41,855 nucleotides of DNA from Flavobacteriales bacterium UBA6693 (GTDB lineage: Bacteria > Bacteroidota > Bacteroidia > Flavobacteriales > Weeksellaceae): positions 73,719-115,573 of the forward strand of contig DKJL01000001.1 of assembly GCA_002454815.1 (NCBI GenBank). Reading direction: 5' to 3'. Within the stretch, counting starts at the first letter, position 1. The number at the start of each line of letters is the position of its first letter. The notes under the pieces were generated by a model. The model did no database searches. It saw only the letters and a program-made list of their open reading frames with translations, and was not told the origin of the DNA. Below are positions 23,062 through 31,139 of the stretch, in pieces. The position numbers were made by a program, and so were the translations under genes.

Positions 23062-23658
23062 ATGGATTATAAAAAGCTAACGATCCGCGGCATTTCCTAC
23101 AGCCAGACACAGTCCGGCGCGTATGCTCTGCTGCTGGAACATGAAGAGACGAATATAAAATTGCCGGTAGTAATCGGGAATTTTGAAGCTCAGGCCATTT
23201 CGCTGGGGCTAGAGAAGGATATACATCCGCCGCGACCGCTTACGCATGATCTGTTTTCAAAGTTTATCACCTCTGCACAGTACGAGATTTCATCGGTCAT
23301 TATTTATCAGATAATCGACGGTGTTTTTTTCTCGAACATAAATTTTAAAAATATAACAACCCGGGAAGAATTAATTCTCGATGCACGCACATCTGATGCG
23401 GTTGCTATGGCGGTTCGTTTCGCGGCTCCTATCTATACCACCCAGCAGGTCCTGAGTGAGGCGGGCATCCTGCTCGAACTTGAGGATGTGACGACAGATG
23501 GTGAAGTGGAAGATGCGGTGATTGCGGAGGGCAATTTGTCGGCGTTGTCGATGGAAGATTTGCAAAACCTGCTTGACGCTGCCGTGAAAGATGAGGATTT
23601 TGACGCAGCTTTAGAAATTCAGGAAGAACTGAAACGGCGCAAGCGTAAAATTGATTAA
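23062..23658 (+). CDS. Bifunctional nuclease domain (DUF151) protein with UvrB/UvrC motif
   Basis: The 198-residue protein has the BFN/DUF151 domain at 1-135 (KLPVVIGNFEAQAISLGLE, RPLTHDLFSKFI, LDARTSDAVAMAVRFAAPIY). The C-terminal UVR helix-pair motif (LQNLLDAAVKDEDFDAALEI) follows. The plant and Thermotoga homologues gave the domain its nuclease label; in bacteria its role is unclear. The UVR motif mediates protein contacts in UvrB/UvrC and in Clp adaptors. It is followed 18 bp later by a nucleoside permease gene, a plausible co-transcribed pair. Confidence 0.88.
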   Translation: MDYKKLTIRGISYSQTQSGAYALLLEHEETNIKLPVVIGNFEAQAISLGLEKDIHPPRPLTHDLFSKFITSAQYEISSVIIYQIIDGVFFSNINFKNITTREELILDARTSDAVAMAVRFAAPIYTTQQVLSEAGILLELEDVTTDGEVEDAVIAEGNLSALSMEDLQNLLDAAVKDEDFDAALEIQEELKRRKRKID

Positions 23659-23676
23659 TTTTTTGTAACCTTTTAT

Positions 23677-24999
23677 ATGAATCTAAAATTACGACTTACC
23701 GTTCTTTCCTTTTTACAGTTTTTTGTCTGGGGTGCGTGGCTTACAACTCTTGGCACGTACGGATTTTCCTACAAACAATGGAGCGGAACGGAATTCGGAG
23801 CCGTTTTCTCAACGCTGGGCATAGCCTCCATTTTTATGCCGGCGCTTATGGGAATCGTTGCGGATAAATGGATTAATGCCGAAAAATTGTACGGAATTTT
23901 GCATATTCTCTACGGAGTTTCTCTGTTTATGCTGGCAAAAACGGACGATCCGACTCAGTTTTTCTGGATTCTTTTAGCCGGAATGTGTTTTTACATGCCG
24001 ACTTTGTCGCTGTCAAATTCCATTTCATATAAACTTTTGAAAGACAGTCATTACGACGTAATTAAGGTTTTTCCGCCAATCCGGGTTTGGGGCACAATTG
24101 GTTTTATCGCAGCGATGTGGATGACCAATATTTTCAGTGATCAACAATCGTTTTCAGAAACTGGAATCGCAATCGGAACAAAAATTTCCGCTTTCTTTGG
24201 TAATTCACTGAATGCCAACCAATTCTATTTTGCAGGTTCCACCGCGGCAATATTGGGAGTTTTTGCATTTTTTCTGCCACCTTGTCCGCCACCGCGTTTG
24301 ATCCGTAAAGAAGCGGGGATCGCAGAAAAACTGGGCTTGGATGCTTTTAAGCTTTTTGCCGACCGCAAGATGGCGCTTTTCTTTTTCTTTTCGATGTTAC
24401 TGGGAGCTGCATTACAGCTTACCAATATGTACGGCGATACGTTCCTGAAAGATTTCGGAAATGTGGCCGCGTACAAAGACAGCGCCGTCGTACATTATTC
24501 AACGATGATCATATCGATTTCGCAGATTTCCGAGACGCTCTTCATTTTGGCAATCCCTTTTTTCCTGTATCGCTTTGGTATAAAAAAGGTAATGTTAATA
24601 AGCATGGTGGCCTGGGTATTACGATTTGGCTTCTTTTCCTTTGGTGCTCCGGAAGGTTTTGGACTGATCCTTATTGTGCTTTCCAATATTATTTACGGTA
24701 TGGCTTTCGATTTCTTCAATATTTCGGGTTCGCTTTTCGTGGAAAGCACTACAGACAGTAAGATTCGTTCTTCTGCACAGGGTTTATTTATGATGATGAC
24801 CAATGGTTTTGGTGCTATTTTAGGCAGTGCCGTAAGCGGTGCCCTCATCTCGACTTACTTCACCGCCGCCGACGGCACGAAAATGTGGCATGACATCTGG
24901 CTGTATTTCGCGTTGTATGCGTTGATCGTGGCCATTCTTTTTGCGGTTTTATTTAAACATAAGCACGATCCGGATGCAATTCCGGAACTCAAACATTAA
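23677..24999 (+). CDS. Nucleoside:proton symporter family permease (NupG/XapB-like MFS)
   Basis: The 440-residue protein has about 12 membrane helices. The opening LRLTVLSFLQFFVWGAWLTT, the conserved FPPIRVWGTIGFIAAMW and the late segment AQGLFMMMTNGFGAILGSAV are typical of the nucleoside:H+ symporter branch of the major facilitator superfamily. It would import nucleosides, which fits the presence of uridine kinase elsewhere in the window. The gene ends at a good terminator. Confidence 0.88.
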   Translation: MNLKLRLTVLSFLQFFVWGAWLTTLGTYGFSYKQWSGTEFGAVFSTLGIASIFMPALMGIVADKWINAEKLYGILHILYGVSLFMLAKTDDPTQFFWILLAGMCFYMPTLSLSNSISYKLLKDSHYDVIKVFPPIRVWGTIGFIAAMWMTNIFSDQQSFSETGIAIGTKISAFFGNSLNANQFYFAGSTAAILGVFAFFLPPCPPPRLIRKEAGIAEKLGLDAFKLFADRKMALFFFFSMLLGAALQLTNMYGDTFLKDFGNVAAYKDSAVVHYSTMIISISQISETLFILAIPFFLYRFGIKKVMLISMVAWVLRFGFFSFGAPEGFGLILIVLSNIIYGMAFDFFNISGSLFVESTTDSKIRSSAQGLFMMMTNGFGAILGSAVSGALISTYFTAADGTKMWHDIWLYFALYALIVAILFAVLFKHKHDPDAIPELKH

Positions 25000-25006
25000 T
25001 CAATAG

Positions 25007-25036
25007 AACACACTTTTCATGAGTGTGTTTTTTTTT
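25007..25036 (+). terminator. Terminator of the nucleoside permease gene
   Basis: AACACACT pairs with AGTGTGTT across a 7-nt loop, followed by a long T-run. Confidence 0.88.
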
Positions 25037-25077
25037 GTAATTTGGCATCACAAAAATTATTAAATAAATTCAATATA

Positions 25078-26256
25078 ATGAGAGAAGTATTCATCGTATC
25101 GGCCGCCAGAACGCCGATGGGCAGTTTTTTAGGATCGCTTTCGACGGTTCCTGCTACCAAGTTGGGATCCATTGCCATCAAAGGAGCTTTAGATAAAATT
25201 AATCTTGATCCTGGTACGGTTCAGGAAGTATATATGGGCAACGTTTTGCAGGCAGGAGAAGGTCAGGCGCCGGCTCGCCAGGCAGCAATGGGAGCGGGGC
25301 TTTCGAACACGACACCTGCTACAACCATTAACAAAGTTTGTGCATCCGGAATGAAGGCAGTGATGATGGCCGCACAATCCATCAAAGCCGGAGATCAGGA
25401 CGTGATCGTCGCTGGTGGCATGGAAAATATGTCTTCGGTCCCGCATTATTACCAGGCGCGCAAGGCGACCAAGCTTGGTGATGTGAAAATGCAGGACGGT
25501 ATGGTGCTTGACGGTCTTACTGACGTTTATGGAAATGTTCACATGGGCGTTTGCGCTGAAAAATGTGCTGCCGAGAATGGCCATTCCCGTGAAGAGCAGG
25601 ATAATTTTGCCGTAGAATCCTACAAGAGATCTGCTCGCGCCTGGAATGAAGGGAAATTTAACGAGGAAGTAGTTCCTGTAGAAATTCCACAACGTAAAGG
25701 CGACCCAGTTATCTTTAAAGAAGATGAAGAATATAAAACAGTAAACTTCGACCGTATTTCCACTCTGCCTACCGTTTTCCAAAAAGAAAAAGGTACGGTG
25801 ACGGCCGCAAACGCGTCTACTTTAAATGACGGTGCTTCCGCGCTCGTGCTGATGTCACGCGAAAAAATGGAAGAACTCGGCGTGAAGCCGCTTGCCCGCA
25901 TTTTGGGTTATGGTGATGCGGCCGGTGAACCGGAATGGTTTACCACTGCTCCTTCGAAAGCGTTGCCCGTGGCTTTAAAAAAAGCTGGCTTAGAAATTTC
26001 AGACATTGATTATTTCGAATTTAATGAGGCATTTTCTGTCGTCGGTTTGGCCAATAATAAAATTCTTGGCTTGGATGCGGAAAAAGTGAATGTACATGGC
26101 GGCGCTGTTTCTTTAGGACATCCGCTTGGCAGTTCCGGCTCGCGTATTATCGTGACGTTGCTTAACGTTTTAAAACAAAACAACGGTAAATACGGTGCCG
26201 CAGCGATTTGCAATGGTGGTGGTGGCGCGTCTGCGATTGTGATTGAGAATCTATAA
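25078..26256 (+). CDS. Acetyl-CoA C-acetyltransferase (biosynthetic-type thiolase)
   Basis: The 392-residue thiolase has its nucleophile Cys88 in TINKVCASGMKAVMMAAQS. NEAFSVVG, HGGAVSLGHPLGSSGSRI (catalytic His) and AAICNGGGGASAIV (second Cys) complete the active site. The NGGGGASA ending resembles mitochondrial ACAT1 and differs from the GTGQGAAS of the FadA in this window. This suggests acetoacetyl-CoA formation or cleavage, supplying for example the mevalonate pathway, rather than long-chain thiolysis. ATG 25078 is chosen because MREVFIVSAARTPMGSF is the canonical thiolase start. It has no fad operator copy. Confidence 0.93.
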   Translation: MREVFIVSAARTPMGSFLGSLSTVPATKLGSIAIKGALDKINLDPGTVQEVYMGNVLQAGEGQAPARQAAMGAGLSNTTPATTINKVCASGMKAVMMAAQSIKAGDQDVIVAGGMENMSSVPHYYQARKATKLGDVKMQDGMVLDGLTDVYGNVHMGVCAEKCAAENGHSREEQDNFAVESYKRSARAWNEGKFNEEVVPVEIPQRKGDPVIFKEDEEYKTVNFDRISTLPTVFQKEKGTVTAANASTLNDGASALVLMSREKMEELGVKPLARILGYGDAAGEPEWFTTAPSKALPVALKKAGLEISDIDYFEFNEAFSVVGLANNKILGLDAEKVNVHGGAVSLGHPLGSSGSRIIVTLLNVLKQNNGKYGAAAICNGGGGASAIVIENL

Positions 26257-26278
26257 ACTTTTATAACCTTTAAATATA

Positions 26279-26328
26279 AACCATTAAGCAGTGCTGAGTA
26301 CAACTTCGCGGTCTTAATGGTTTTTTTG
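26279..26328 (+). terminator. Terminator of the acetyltransferase gene
   Basis: AACCATTAAG pairs perfectly with CTTAATGGTT around a 24-nt loop, followed by a T-run. Confidence 0.82.
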
Positions 26329-26344
26329 TTATTTCTTATCCTAA

Positions 26345-27844
26345 ATGAACAACGCAATGAGCAGCAACGACCAGAAGCCGGTCAGGAACATCAAGAATAA
26401 TCCGAAAATAATGAAAGCCTGGGCGCTTTACGACTGGGCAAATTCGGTGTATTCACTCGTGATTACGTCAACCATTTTTCCTATCTATTACTCCATCCTG
26501 ACGACGAAATCGGAGAAAAGCGAATGGGTAGCGGAAACCGGTCGTTGGATTAAGGTGCCGGTGCGAAACATGATTACGATCTTCGGAAAAGAATATCAGC
26601 CCGATGCCATTTACGGTTATTCCCTGACCATCTCATTTCTTATCGTGGTCCTTTTGTCACCATTTCTCTCTTCGCTGGCCGATACGATTGGGAACAAGAA
26701 ATCTTTTCTGCAGTTTTTCTGTTATCTCGGCGCCACCTCATGTATGGGGCTTGCCATGTTCACGGGAATGGAAACAGTCTTTTTGGGATTGCTTTTCAGT
26801 ATTACGGCGAGTGTTGGATTTTGGGGCAGTTTGGTGTTCTATAACTCCTTTTTACCGGATATCGCCACCCCCGACCGTCAGGATGCGCTTTCTGCCCGCG
26901 GCTACGTTTATGGCTATATTGGATCTGTAATTTTAGTCGTGATCTGCCTGGTTTTAATTCAGGTTTTTGCGAAAGATGCTGAGCAGGCAAAAATTTACAC
27001 GCGCGTGTCCTTCCTGATAACAGGTGCTTGGTGGTTTGGATTTTCGCAATATACCTTCAAACATTTGCCGAGATTTGGAAATATCAAAGATCAGTTACCA
27101 AAAGATCTGGTGCTGCTCAATTATAAAAATATATTTAGTGCACACGCCGAACAGGGTGGGGTTTGGGTAGTTTTAAAGGATAACATTAAATTTTATATCG
27201 ACATTGCAAAGCAGAGTTTTCGGGAACTTTTTAAAGTGGGAAAAACTTTATTTAAAGACCGCAACCTGAAATTTTTCTTATCCAGTTTCTTCTTTTACAG
27301 CGTCGGCATGCAAACCATTTTTCTCATGGCGACACTTTTCGGAAAAAGTGAAATAAACCTGGATCAGGAAAAACTGATTCTCACTCTTTTAGTGATCCAG
27401 ATTGAAGCTATTATCGGTGCGGTCTTTTTCTCCAGACTGTCCAGAAAAATCGGAAATAAAAATGTGATTTCCATCGCCATCGTTCTGTGGATTGTCGCCT
27501 GTCTTTCAGCCTATTTTTTAAACAAAGAAAACCCGAACGTGGAATATCAGTTTTATGCTATTGCCGCGATCATTGGTCTGGTAATGGGCGGCCTTCAGGC
27601 GATGTCGCGCTCAACGTATTCCAAATTATTGCCTGAAAACAGCATGGACAACACCACTTTTTTCAGCTTTTATGACGTGTTGGAGAAGATTGCCATCATT
27701 ATCGGAACCTTCATTTTCGCAACGATGATAGAGAAATATCACAACATGCGGTTTTCAGCCTTATCAATGTCGGTGTTTTTCGCGATCGGATTAATATTAA
27801 TTCGTTTCCTGCAGGTAAAAGTTTCAGAGAAGAATGAGGAATAA
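26345..27844 (+). CDS. MFS transporter, UMF1 (Atg22-like) family
   Basis: The 499-residue protein has about 12 membrane helices. Its family signatures are KAWALYDWANSVYSLVITST near the N-terminus, the Asp-rich loop DTIGNKKSFLQFF, FYNSFLPDIATPDRQDALSA and the late GLVMGGLQAMSRSTYSKLLP. This is the UMF1/Vps22-Atg22-like branch, whose fungal members export amino acids from the vacuole; bacterial substrates are unknown. The start may be either of two in-frame ATGs near 26345-26357. It lies 96 bp upstream of the mevalonate kinase gene, which has its own promoter. Confidence 0.87.
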   Translation: MNNAMSSNDQKPVRNIKNNPKIMKAWALYDWANSVYSLVITSTIFPIYYSILTTKSEKSEWVAETGRWIKVPVRNMITIFGKEYQPDAIYGYSLTISFLIVVLLSPFLSSLADTIGNKKSFLQFFCYLGATSCMGLAMFTGMETVFLGLLFSITASVGFWGSLVFYNSFLPDIATPDRQDALSARGYVYGYIGSVILVVICLVLIQVFAKDAEQAKIYTRVSFLITGAWWFGFSQYTFKHLPRFGNIKDQLPKDLVLLNYKNIFSAHAEQGGVWVVLKDNIKFYIDIAKQSFRELFKVGKTLFKDRNLKFFLSSFFFYSVGMQTIFLMATLFGKSEINLDQEKLILTLLVIQIEAIIGAVFFSRLSRKIGNKNVISIAIVLWIVACLSAYFLNKENPNVEYQFYAIAAIIGLVMGGLQAMSRSTYSKLLPENSMDNTTFFSFYDVLEKIAIIIGTFIFATMIEKYHNMRFSALSMSVFFAIGLILIRFLQVKVSEKNEE

Positions 27845-27915
27845 ACACTTGTTTGTAGAAGACGTGGCGTGCATATTGATAAGTTATCGAGAAATGTTTT
27901 CCGTTAAATATTTCG

Positions 27916-27923
27916 TAAATTTG
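27916..27923 (+). promoter_or_regulatory. -7 box TAAATTTG of the mevalonate kinase gene
   Basis: TAAATTTG matches TAnnTTTG, 17 nt before the ATG. The -33 TTG is not obvious. Confidence 0.5.
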
Positions 27924-27940
27924 CACTACGGTTTAAGCTT

Positions 27941-28867
27941 ATGACGAATCCACTTTTTTACGCGAAAATCCTGTTGTTCGGCGAGTACGGAATTATCGAA
28001 GATTCCCAGGGACTTACCGTACCTTACAGTTTTTACAAGGGCACACTAAAACATTCGGATTTGGCTACTAAGTTTGAACAGGATTCAAATTCGTCTTTGC
28101 TTAAATATGCCGAGTACTTGGGAACTCTTTCATTGCCCGAAAATTTTAAGATTGATGTGCCTCGTCTCGTTACAGACATTAAGGAAGGTCTTTTCTTTGA
28201 TTCCAATATTCCGCAGGGATACGGCGTGGGAAGTTCCGGCGCTTTAGTGGCTGCCATTTTTGAAAGATATTCTTTCGAAAAACATGTACCCGAAGATATT
28301 TCCAAAGAAACCCTGAAAGAACTTAAATTGGTTTTCGGTGAGATGGAAAGTTTTTTTCACGGAAAAAGTTCAGGTATTGATCCGTTAATTTGCTACATGA
28401 ACTTGCCGATCCTTATAGAAAACCGTGAAAATGTTGGTAAAGTCTCCATTGCAGAAGGAACGACCGGTCAGGGTGCCATCTTTCTGATCGACTCGGGAAC
28501 CACCGGCGAAACTGGGCCGATGGTACAGATATTCTTCGAAAAAATGAAGACCGAAGGTTTCCGAAAAACTTTGAAAGAAGAATTTATTCGTTACAACAAT
28601 GCCTGCATCGATACTTTTTTGAAAAAAGAAATGACGCCGTTCTTTCGTAATTTAAAAAGTCTTTCGCGTTGGGCTTACGAACATTTTAAACCGATGATTC
28701 CAGAAAGTCTTTACAAAGCCTGGAAAAATGGTCTCGACACCAACGCTTATTATCTGAAACTTTGTGGCAGCGGCGGCGGAGGTTATATCCTCGGTTTTAC
28801 TAAGGATTACGCCAAAGCAGAAATTATGCTGGAAGGTTTTCAGAAGGAAGTTATCTACCGGTTTTAA
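27941..28867 (+). CDS. Mevalonate kinase, GHMP family (flavobacterial type)
   Basis: The 308-residue GHMP kinase is predicted to phosphorylate mevalonate in isoprenoid synthesis. YAKILLFGEYGIIE is the family's N-terminal motif. The ATP-binding loop PQGYGVGSSGALVAA is at 91-105. ESFFHGKSSGIDPL carries the residues near the catalytic Asp, and KLCGSGGGGYILGF is GHMP motif 3. A UbiA-type prenyltransferase and a pseudouridine synthase follow, an arrangement I recall from flavobacteria. The decarboxylase often linked to this gene is not in the window. Confidence 0.85.
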   Translation: MTNPLFYAKILLFGEYGIIEDSQGLTVPYSFYKGTLKHSDLATKFEQDSNSSLLKYAEYLGTLSLPENFKIDVPRLVTDIKEGLFFDSNIPQGYGVGSSGALVAAIFERYSFEKHVPEDISKETLKELKLVFGEMESFFHGKSSGIDPLICYMNLPILIENRENVGKVSIAEGTTGQGAIFLIDSGTTGETGPMVQIFFEKMKTEGFRKTLKEEFIRYNNACIDTFLKKEMTPFFRNLKSLSRWAYEHFKPMIPESLYKAWKNGLDTNAYYLKLCGSGGGGYILGFTKDYAKAEIMLEGFQKEVIYRF

Positions 28868-28921
28868 TTGATGCGCACACGCGCCAACGGTCTATTTTTT
28901 TAGCCAATGACGTTTTAACGC

Positions 28922-29818
28922 ATGAAAAATCCACCTTTTTATCGGCTTACGCAATTCGTAGCGTTCCTGATGGGCGCTAAAATCTTCATGGTTGCACTTC
29001 TGACGTTTGCACTTTATGTGTCGACGTTTTTTTTGTTTAACCAAGAGGAAAGTCTTAGGAATTTTGTTTTTGATGTGAAAGTAAACGGCATCATTGGCTG
29101 TTCCGTTTTAAGTATTCTGGCGGGAGGTATCATTAATCAGTTTTATGACAAGGAAAAAGATCGGGTGACCAGACCTTTTCGGACACGTCTGCAAAATTTC
29201 CTGAAACAGAAATATTTTTTATATGCTTATCTATCTTTAAATATCGCTTCATTAACAATTGCGGCGGTGCTTTCCGAAAGGGTGTTTATATTTTTTCTCA
29301 TCTATCAGTTTCTGATGTGGTTGTACAGTCACAAGCTGAGTAAAATGCTGCTTATCAATAACCTGAGTTTTGTCGGGCTTTCTTTGTATCCGTTTTTTGG
29401 TATGCTGGTTTATTATAAAACATTTTCCCTTTATATATTTCTACTTTCGGTTTTTATTTTTGTCATGCTTTTAATAATTGATATTACAAAAGATACGCTG
29501 ACCAAAAACGCTGACCGTATTTTTGGTTACCGGACGATTCCCAATTTCTTCAGTGTCCGTACCACCAACGTTATTCTGATTTTTCTGCTCGCATCCGCCC
29601 TTGTCGTTTCCGGTTGCATTATTTATATCCAGGGCATGCACTTTATTATGAGCTACTATTTTGTTGTGGCAATTGTGATGCAGATTATCTCGCTATTTCT
29701 GGTTCTTAATCCGACCCGCTACAGCAATATCATCGTTGTTAATTTAATGCGCATTTGGATTTTCGTGGGAATTTTGGCGATGCTGGCAGATGGAGTTCTG
29801 GGCTATTTTTTGCGGTAG
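28922..29818 (+). CDS. UbiA-family prenyltransferase (GGGP geranylgeranyltransferase-like)
   Basis: The 298-residue integral membrane protein has 8-9 helices. The first aspartate-rich motif NQFYDKEKDRVTRPF fits NxxxDxxxD. The second, DITKDTLTKNADRIFGYRT, fits DxxKDxxxD. These bind Mg-diphosphate in UbiA enzymes. The length and flavobacterial context next to mevalonate kinase match proteins annotated as geranylgeranylglycerol-phosphate geranylgeranyltransferase; menaquinone-type or other acceptors are possible. It starts 54 bp after the mevalonate kinase gene, probably in the same operon. Confidence 0.85.
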   Translation: MKNPPFYRLTQFVAFLMGAKIFMVALLTFALYVSTFFLFNQEESLRNFVFDVKVNGIIGCSVLSILAGGIINQFYDKEKDRVTRPFRTRLQNFLKQKYFLYAYLSLNIASLTIAAVLSERVFIFFLIYQFLMWLYSHKLSKMLLINNLSFVGLSLYPFFGMLVYYKTFSLYIFLLSVFIFVMLLIIDITKDTLTKNADRIFGYRTIPNFFSVRTTNVILIFLLASALVVSGCIIYIQGMHFIMSYYFVVAIVMQIISLFLVLNPTRYSNIIVVNLMRIWIFVGILAMLADGVLGYFLR

Positions 29819-29886
29819 TAATTCAATTTTAAATTTATTTTTTATCGCTAAATGGTACTGCTTTCCTTGAGTGGTCGTCTGAAAAC

Positions 29887-29920
29887 TTGAAAAAGTGGAA
29901 AAAAAATTAACGTATCTTTG
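29887..29920 (+). promoter_or_regulatory. Promoter of the pseudouridine synthase gene
   Basis: TTG (29887-29889) and TATCTTTG (29913-29920) are 23 nt apart, within the usual range for TTG/TAnnTTTG. The ATG is 17 nt beyond the box. Confidence 0.55.
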
Positions 29921-29937
29921 CCGTTAAATTTTCATTC

Positions 29938-31038
29938 ATGAGTCGAGACAACAGTCGCGGAAAAAAGCCACGCATCAGCAAGATATCCAATCCTGGAAAC
30001 ACCGGAAAACCTAAGGCGGCGCGGCCTGCGCGTGCGGCAAAACCTCGTGATGAAAAAAGCTCCGAAGAACGTAAGGAACCCAAAGTGCCGCGCGAGCCCC
30101 GCTTAATGTCTCAATCCGAAGCGCGCACTTACGAAAAATCTTTTGGCAAGCCGACCGGTAAGAGAAGCGGAAAATCCTTCGACTCACGCGACAAATACGA
30201 AAATGGCGACCGTAAAACAGGTCCGAAGAAACCATTTAAAAAAATATACGACCGACCCGATGAAGCGGAACGTACACGTTCTTTTGTCCAAAAACGCCGA
30301 CTCGAAAAAATTTCAAAAGAAGTACCGAAAGAATCAATACGTCTGAATAAATATATTGCCAACTCCGGCATTTGTTCCCGTAGAGAAGCTGATGAACTGA
30401 TTACGCAGGGATTGGTGCAGGTCAACGGACAGGTGGTAACAGAAATGGGCTATCAGGTTCAGAAAACTGACAAAGTGATTTTCGACGGACAGGGAATTAC
30501 GCCGGAAAAACCTGTTTATGTTTTGCTTAATAAACCGAAGGGATACATCTCGACAACGAAAGATGAGAAAGCACGCAAGACCGTAATGGACTTGGTTTCA
30601 AACGCTTCGCCATACCGTTTGTTTCCGGTAGGACGCCTGGACCGCTCGACCACGGGCGTAATTCTGCTTACCAATGATGGTCACATGACGAAAAAGCTGA
30701 CGCATCCTTCATTTAATATGAAGAAAATTTACCATGTAACTTTGGATCGCAAACTCGATCGTGCCGACCTGAATCTCATTGCTGAAGGTTTGCGTTTGGA
30801 GGAAGGTGTTGCAGAGGTGGACAGCATATCGTACATCGAAGGAAAGCCTAGAAACGAAGTGGGCATCGAGATTCACATCGGATGGAACCGTGTGGTCAGA
30901 CGTATTTTTCAAAAACTCGGTTACGAAGTGGAAAGTTTGGACCGCGTCATGTTCGCCGGTCTTACGAAGAAAAATATTAAGCGTGGACATTGGAGAATTC
31001 TGACAGATCTGGAAGTGAATAACCTGAAAATGTTGTAA
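29938..31038 (+). CDS. 23S rRNA pseudouridine synthase, RluB/RsuA type
   Basis: The 366-residue protein has three parts. Residues 1-130 form a Lys/Arg/Pro/Ser-rich, probably disordered basic extension. An S4 RNA-binding domain (SIRLNKYIANSGICSRREAD) follows at about 133-180. The RsuA/RluB-type catalytic domain has YVLLNKPKGYISTTKDE and the catalytic Asp235 in VGRLDRSTTGVILLTNDG. It converts uridine to pseudouridine, most likely in helix 89 of 23S rRNA if it is a RluB orthologue. RluE/F-like or 16S targets cannot be excluded. Confidence 0.88.
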   Translation: MSRDNSRGKKPRISKISNPGNTGKPKAARPARAAKPRDEKSSEERKEPKVPREPRLMSQSEARTYEKSFGKPTGKRSGKSFDSRDKYENGDRKTGPKKPFKKIYDRPDEAERTRSFVQKRRLEKISKEVPKESIRLNKYIANSGICSRREADELITQGLVQVNGQVVTEMGYQVQKTDKVIFDGQGITPEKPVYVLLNKPKGYISTTKDEKARKTVMDLVSNASPYRLFPVGRLDRSTTGVILLTNDGHMTKKLTHPSFNMKKIYHVTLDRKLDRADLNLIAEGLRLEEGVAEVDSISYIEGKPRNEVGIEIHIGWNRVVRRIFQKLGYEVESLDRVMFAGLTKKNIKRGHWRILTDLEVNNLKML

Positions 31039-31052
31039 AGTAAACAATAAAT

Positions 31053-31083
31053 AAACCCTTCTAAGATTTTTAAAAGGGTTTTT
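31053..31083 (+). terminator. Terminator of the pseudouridine synthase gene
   Basis: AAACCCTT pairs with AAGGGTTT across a loop of about 13 nt, followed by a short T-run. Confidence 0.72.
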
Positions 31084-31087
31084 AAGT

Positions 31088-31119
31088 AAAAAAAAACTTC
31101 CCGTGCCTAACGGGAAGTT
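31088..31119 (-). terminator. Terminator of icd
   Basis: AACTTCCCGT pairs perfectly with ACGGGAAGTT around a 5-nt loop, and the plus-strand A-run gives a U-tract on the minus strand, 21 bp beyond the icd stop. Confidence 0.9.
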
Positions 31120-31139
31120 TTGCGTTATAAGTTGATTAT

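Noticed and set aside
25189..25782. 197-codon open frame antisense to the acetyl-CoA acetyltransferase
   Set aside because: The sense strand is a complete thiolase with all catalytic motifs; the antisense product has no recognisable pattern.
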